Of a stretch of DNA of 64,000 bases, positions 61,352 to 64,000 are shown piece by piece. Under the pieces are notes generated by a model. That model saw nothing but the letters and a program-made list of their open reading frames with translations. It had not been told where the DNA came from and searched no databases. A program made the position numbers and the translations under genes. Position 1 is the stretch's first letter; every line of letters starts with the position of its first letter. This stretch comes from G963662905 sp963676415 (lineage in GTDB: Bacteria > Bacteroidota > Bacteroidia > Bacteroidales > WRLA01): assembly GCA_963676415.1 (NCBI GenBank), contig OY781097.1, positions 4,154,001 to 4,218,000 on the forward strand, in the 5' to 3' direction.

Positions 61352-63222
61352 CCCGAGTTTGACAGCAAATATTTGTATATAGTTGACACATAGCATATTG
61401 ATGCCATGAGTTTTGGTTTGTGCCACTACAATTTGTCTTCTTTTGATAGGATTTTTGGTGGTACTTGCATGCCGATAGCTTTAATCAACTTAAGCGCATT
61501 TGGAGGGATATCGGTTCGGAGCCAAATTGTATTTTTTTTGATTTTAACAGGCACGGCCATGACCCTGGCCAATTGTCCCATTGCTGCCGCTACCGTTAAA
61601 GGGCGGTCTTGAATTAATTTTTTTTCAGTGGATTTTGAGCTGTACCTTTCTTGGCTTTCCCTAAGCTTTTTGGTTAAGTGTGCCTCGCAATAATGTGATA
61701 AAAAGCAGAGCATCAGATGTCCAATAATCCGGTTATCAGTCCAATGAAACACCGGCCTGCTTTTCAAATAGCCTTTCATTTCGCCGAAGGCATCTTCAAT
61801 CCGCCATAATTCTTTGTAATTTGAAACGATTTCAGTAGCTGGCATTTGCTTAACATTGGTAACAATACCAAAAAAGCCATCACTTTTAGCCTCTTTGGCA
61901 ATTAACTTGTGGTTAAGGCCACATTGGCTTTGGCCTTTTACAGAAAGGTATTTTTTATATGCCCGGTTGGTAATAAATTTTTTTGTCAGTGGCTTGGAAG
62001 AAGAAAGGGCAGCATTGATTTTGTCCAGTACATCTTCGCGTGCTTTGGCGTCTCGCCCTGCCCTTATTTTTGACCAAGTTATAATGCAGCGGTCTTCACC
62101 GATTGTGGTTTCACGTATTGCCAGCTCTTCATTAAGCCAGTTAAACTTGGAGAGGTCATAAAAACCTTCTTGTATTTCCTTTTTTAAAGTCCCCATCTTT
62201 AACCCGACAATAAACTCGCCATTGCGCTTTTTAATGTGCTTAAGGTTATCAAATGAGAAAAGCCCACGATCGGCCACAAAAATAAATCTGCGCACAGAAA
62301 GCTTGCTGCTGATGCGCTCCACGATACCATCAAGGGTTTTGCCTTCAAAGGTATTGCCCGGATGGACTTCAAAACAGAGCGGTATCCCGCAAGTATCCGT
62401 AAGCAGGCCCAATACTACCTGTGTGCAATCGCTTCGCATTTCCTTACTGTACCCAAATTGGCGAAGTTCACCCAGATCTGTCCGTGTGCTCTCGAAACGC
62501 AAGGTTGTCAAATCGTACAGCACTACATCTACATTAATGCTAAAAAGGTCTTTGCCGTAATTGAACAGAAAGCGCTCGATGTCTTCTTTGTGCTTGCTAA
62601 GCAGGTCAAGGCTGCGATAAATATGCTGAAGCGATATATCGTGGTCAACTAAACCTGGGTACATGCGCTGCAACCAATTGTCATAAAGGGAAAGTTTTGA
62701 AACTGGTTTTAGAAAACGGGAACAAACTTGTGAAAACAAAACGCGCTCCAAGTTAAATTCAAGCTTCGGGTGCTGGGATTGGATATTGGCAAGGCATTTT
62801 TTTATCCCCAGTTCCCCCATCATGCGGTCAAGTATGAGCAGGGGCCCCAGTACATAGGTGTCCTTAACATCTACTTCTTTGGCCATGTCAAACACTGCAA
62901 GCTTGTCGGTGTGTTTGCGTATTGCTTCTGCAAGTTGCTCCAGCCTGCCCTCTTCAACTTTCCCAAGGGACATTAAGGTGCGCTGTTTGACTTTTCCTCC
63001 TTCACGATAAGACTCTACCAAATGGTAATAGGCTGTGCCCTTGCTGTTTTTTGTTGTCTTGATGAACATAGCACTTTGTTTATCACACAAATATAGACAA
63101 AGACCATTCTATTTTATGCATATGAACTAAAATTGTTCACTACACTTTTGCAAAACCAAAACAGAAACCCAGTGTTTATAGGGGGTACAGAAGGTCTGAG
63201 CAAATTATCTGTCAAACTCGGG
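61352..63222 (-). mobile_element. IS1634-family insertion sequence, copy 2 (1871 bp)
   Basis: Same ends, same length and same transposase as the element at 135-2005, in the same orientation. It is flanked by a 13-bp direct repeat (61339-61351 and 63223-63235). It landed in non-coding repeat-rich DNA. Confidence 0.95.
61426..63090 (-). CDS. IS1634-family transposase (DDE), copy 2
   Basis: 554 residues, identical in translation to the transposase at 209-1873, with the same catalytic acidic residues (VVLYDLTTLRFES, FIFVADRGLFSF, YKELWRIEDAFGEMK). Complete and uninterrupted. The difference between the two copies lies in their flanks: 13 bp duplicated here against a predicted 442 bp at copy 1. 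Confidence 0.93.
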   Translation of the reverse strand: MCDKQSAMFIKTTKNSKGTAYYHLVESYREGGKVKQRTLMSLGKVEEGRLEQLAEAIRKHTDKLAVFDMAKEVDVKDTYVLGPLLILDRMMGELGIKKCLANIQSQHPKLEFNLERVLFSQVCSRFLKPVSKLSLYDNWLQRMYPGLVDHDISLQHIYRSLDLLSKHKEDIERFLFNYGKDLFSINVDVVLYDLTTLRFESTRTDLGELRQFGYSKEMRSDCTQVVLGLLTDTCGIPLCFEVHPGNTFEGKTLDGIVERISSKLSVRRFIFVADRGLFSFDNLKHIKKRNGEFIVGLKMGTLKKEIQEGFYDLSKFNWLNEELAIRETTIGEDRCIITWSKIRAGRDAKAREDVLDKINAALSSSKPLTKKFITNRAYKKYLSVKGQSQCGLNHKLIAKEAKSDGFFGIVTNVKQMPATEIVSNYKELWRIEDAFGEMKGYLKSRPVFHWTDNRIIGHLMLCFLSHYCEAHLTKKLRESQERYSSKSTEKKLIQDRPLTVAAAMGQLARVMAVPVKIKKNTIWLRTDIPPNALKLIKAIGMQVPPKILSKEDKL

Positions 63223-63235
63223 TATTAATATCTCT
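63223..63235. repeat. 13-bp target duplication of IS copy 2, right
   Basis: TATTAATATCTCT directly after the right terminal inverted repeat. Confidence 0.9.
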
Positions 63236-64000
63236 GAATGCTTTTAATCTCAAAATTATGAATACCCACAAAATTCTTAGTAGAACCAATTTTTCCGTGG
63301 TGCTACCGCTGGATTTTCCTTCCTTCATAAAGCTGCAGAGCAGCGATAATATTTGTAAAAACAGCTCGGAAACAGAAATCCAGCTACAGAGTAGCGGTGA
63401 TCTTAAAACGCGACTGTTATTTGTGGTTAAAAAGACAAAAGGATAAGGACAAAAGAAGCAAGTAGTTGCTGTTTCAGAAAAGAGATTGCCCTGAGATAAA
63501 CTGGAGGCCAAAGCAAAGTAAGAGAGCATCCCTCTGCGCCTCCGCGCCTCTGCGGTAAAAGAAAAACGAGCCCAGCGAGCCAGCCATTTTTAAAAGACAA
63601 AAGAAGCAAGAGATTATGTTTTATCCTCAGATTCTTTTAATTAGCGCAAATGCTTAGATTTCCAGTGCGCTGCACCTTGATTAACTTTCCTCAATATTCT
63701 TCCATAAATATTTCCGTGGTGCTACCGCTGGATTTTCCTTCCTTCATAAAGCTGCAGAGCAGCGATAATATTTGTAAAAACAGCTCGGAAACAGAAATCC
63801 AGCTACAGAGTAGCGGTAATCAAACTACTGTGCCCGGTATTTATGGAGAAAAAGACAAAAGGAAAAAGACAAAAGAAGCAAATAGTTGCTGTTGTAGAAA
63901 AAAGACTTCTATGAAAAAATCCGGAGGCCAAAGCAAAGTAAGAGAGCATCCCTCTGCGCCTCCGCGCCTCTGCGGTAAAAGAACAACGAGCCAAAAACTT
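63236..64000. repeat. 420-bp direct repeat, two copies, non-coding
   Basis: Block one (CCGTGGTGCTACCGCTGGAT through CAGAGTAGCGGT) starts at 63295 and again at 63714. Block two (GGAGGCCAAAGCAAAGTAAG through CGCCTCTGCGGTAAAAG) starts at 63503 and 63923. The sequence between the blocks is less conserved. Within block one, AAATCCAGC and TAGCGGT partly invert ACCGCTGGATTT, so it can fold. Block two ends in the CTCTGCGCCTCCGCGCCTCT motif also seen near 5100. The small open frames here are not convincing genes. Confidence 0.8.

Noticed and set aside
135..63222. The two IS copies as ends of a 59-kb composite transposon
   Set aside because: Each copy has its own direct repeats immediately at both sides (13 bp at copy 2, 134 bp visible of a predicted 442 bp at copy 1), so they look like two independent insertions. 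The genes between include ordinary chromosomal ones (rsgA, trmH, dinB, tRNA-Leu).
63258..63446. 62-residue open frame in the repeat at the right end
   Set aside because: It spans repeat block one, lacks similarity to anything I know, and the second repeat copy does not keep the frame.

Overview
The window is a stretch of a Bacteroidota (Bacteroidetes) chromosome. Visible support: TonB-dependent/outer-membrane beta-barrel receptor of the carboxypeptidase-regulatory-domain type, SusR/SusB-type genes, a Por (type IX) secretion sorting domain, many lipoprotein signal peptides, IgGFc-binding/Ig-like surface proteins, and repeated -7 boxes of the form TAnnTTTG that are typical of the phylum. I cannot place it below phylum/class level from sequence alone. 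Coding density is moderate, with several repeat-rich intergenic regions.

Layout. (1) 1-2447: an IS1634-family insertion sequence (135-2005) sits inside a CoiA-like gene and is flanked by what reads as a very long target duplication (134 bp visible, 442 bp predicted). (2) 2581-6072: an outer-membrane receptor gene followed by about 1 kb of tandem repeats with no gene. (3) 6073-16304: DNA repair (a fused O6-alkylguanine methyltransferase/HhH glycosylase, DinB), a GH47 mannosidase lipoprotein, a PagL-like protein, a decayed fabG, an LVIVD/DUF4114 lipoprotein, tRNA-Leu, a DUF169 protein and an AlbA_2 protein. (4) 16417-21363: a duplicated papain-like protease with a type IX sorting domain, TrmH and a tandem UspA protein. 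(5) 21567-37596: an alpha-glucan group: SusR-like (DUF6377) regulator, GH97 alpha-glucosidase, a BNR/YCF48 lipoprotein, a small methyltransferase, a LytS-type kinase, a HAD-GH65 fusion, two paralogous uridine-kinase-like proteins, a GH13 amylase and a B3/B4-domain protein. Starch or oligosaccharides trimmed outside by GH97 would be taken apart inside by GH13 and GH65, and the HAD half of the fusion would handle the sugar phosphate. (6) 37670-41605: pentapeptide-repeat protein, MNT/HEPN pair, RsgA, GNAT, YqgE. (7) 41725-45120: overlapping murL-murD2-Dph6-like genes, an alternative route for D-Glu in peptidoglycan. (8) 45209-49320: a type IX cargo protein and a group II intron with its reverse transcriptase. 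(9) 49320-53433: histidine kinase, DUF4136 lipoprotein, outer-membrane barrel, DUF3089 hydrolase. (10) 53576-61002: four consecutive surface proteins (one PKD/Ig-like with a frameshift, three IgGFc-binding paralogues), all ending in the same short tail [IV]YHD. (11) 61003-64000: heptamer repeats, a second identical IS copy (61352-63222) with a 13-bp target duplication, and a 420-bp direct repeat.

The items I consider most worth checking are the 442-bp versus 13-bp target duplications of the same IS, the shared C-terminal tail of the surface-protein array, the alkylation-repair fusion protein, the MurL/MurD2 operon, and the paired kinases of which one has lost the Walker A Ser/Thr.
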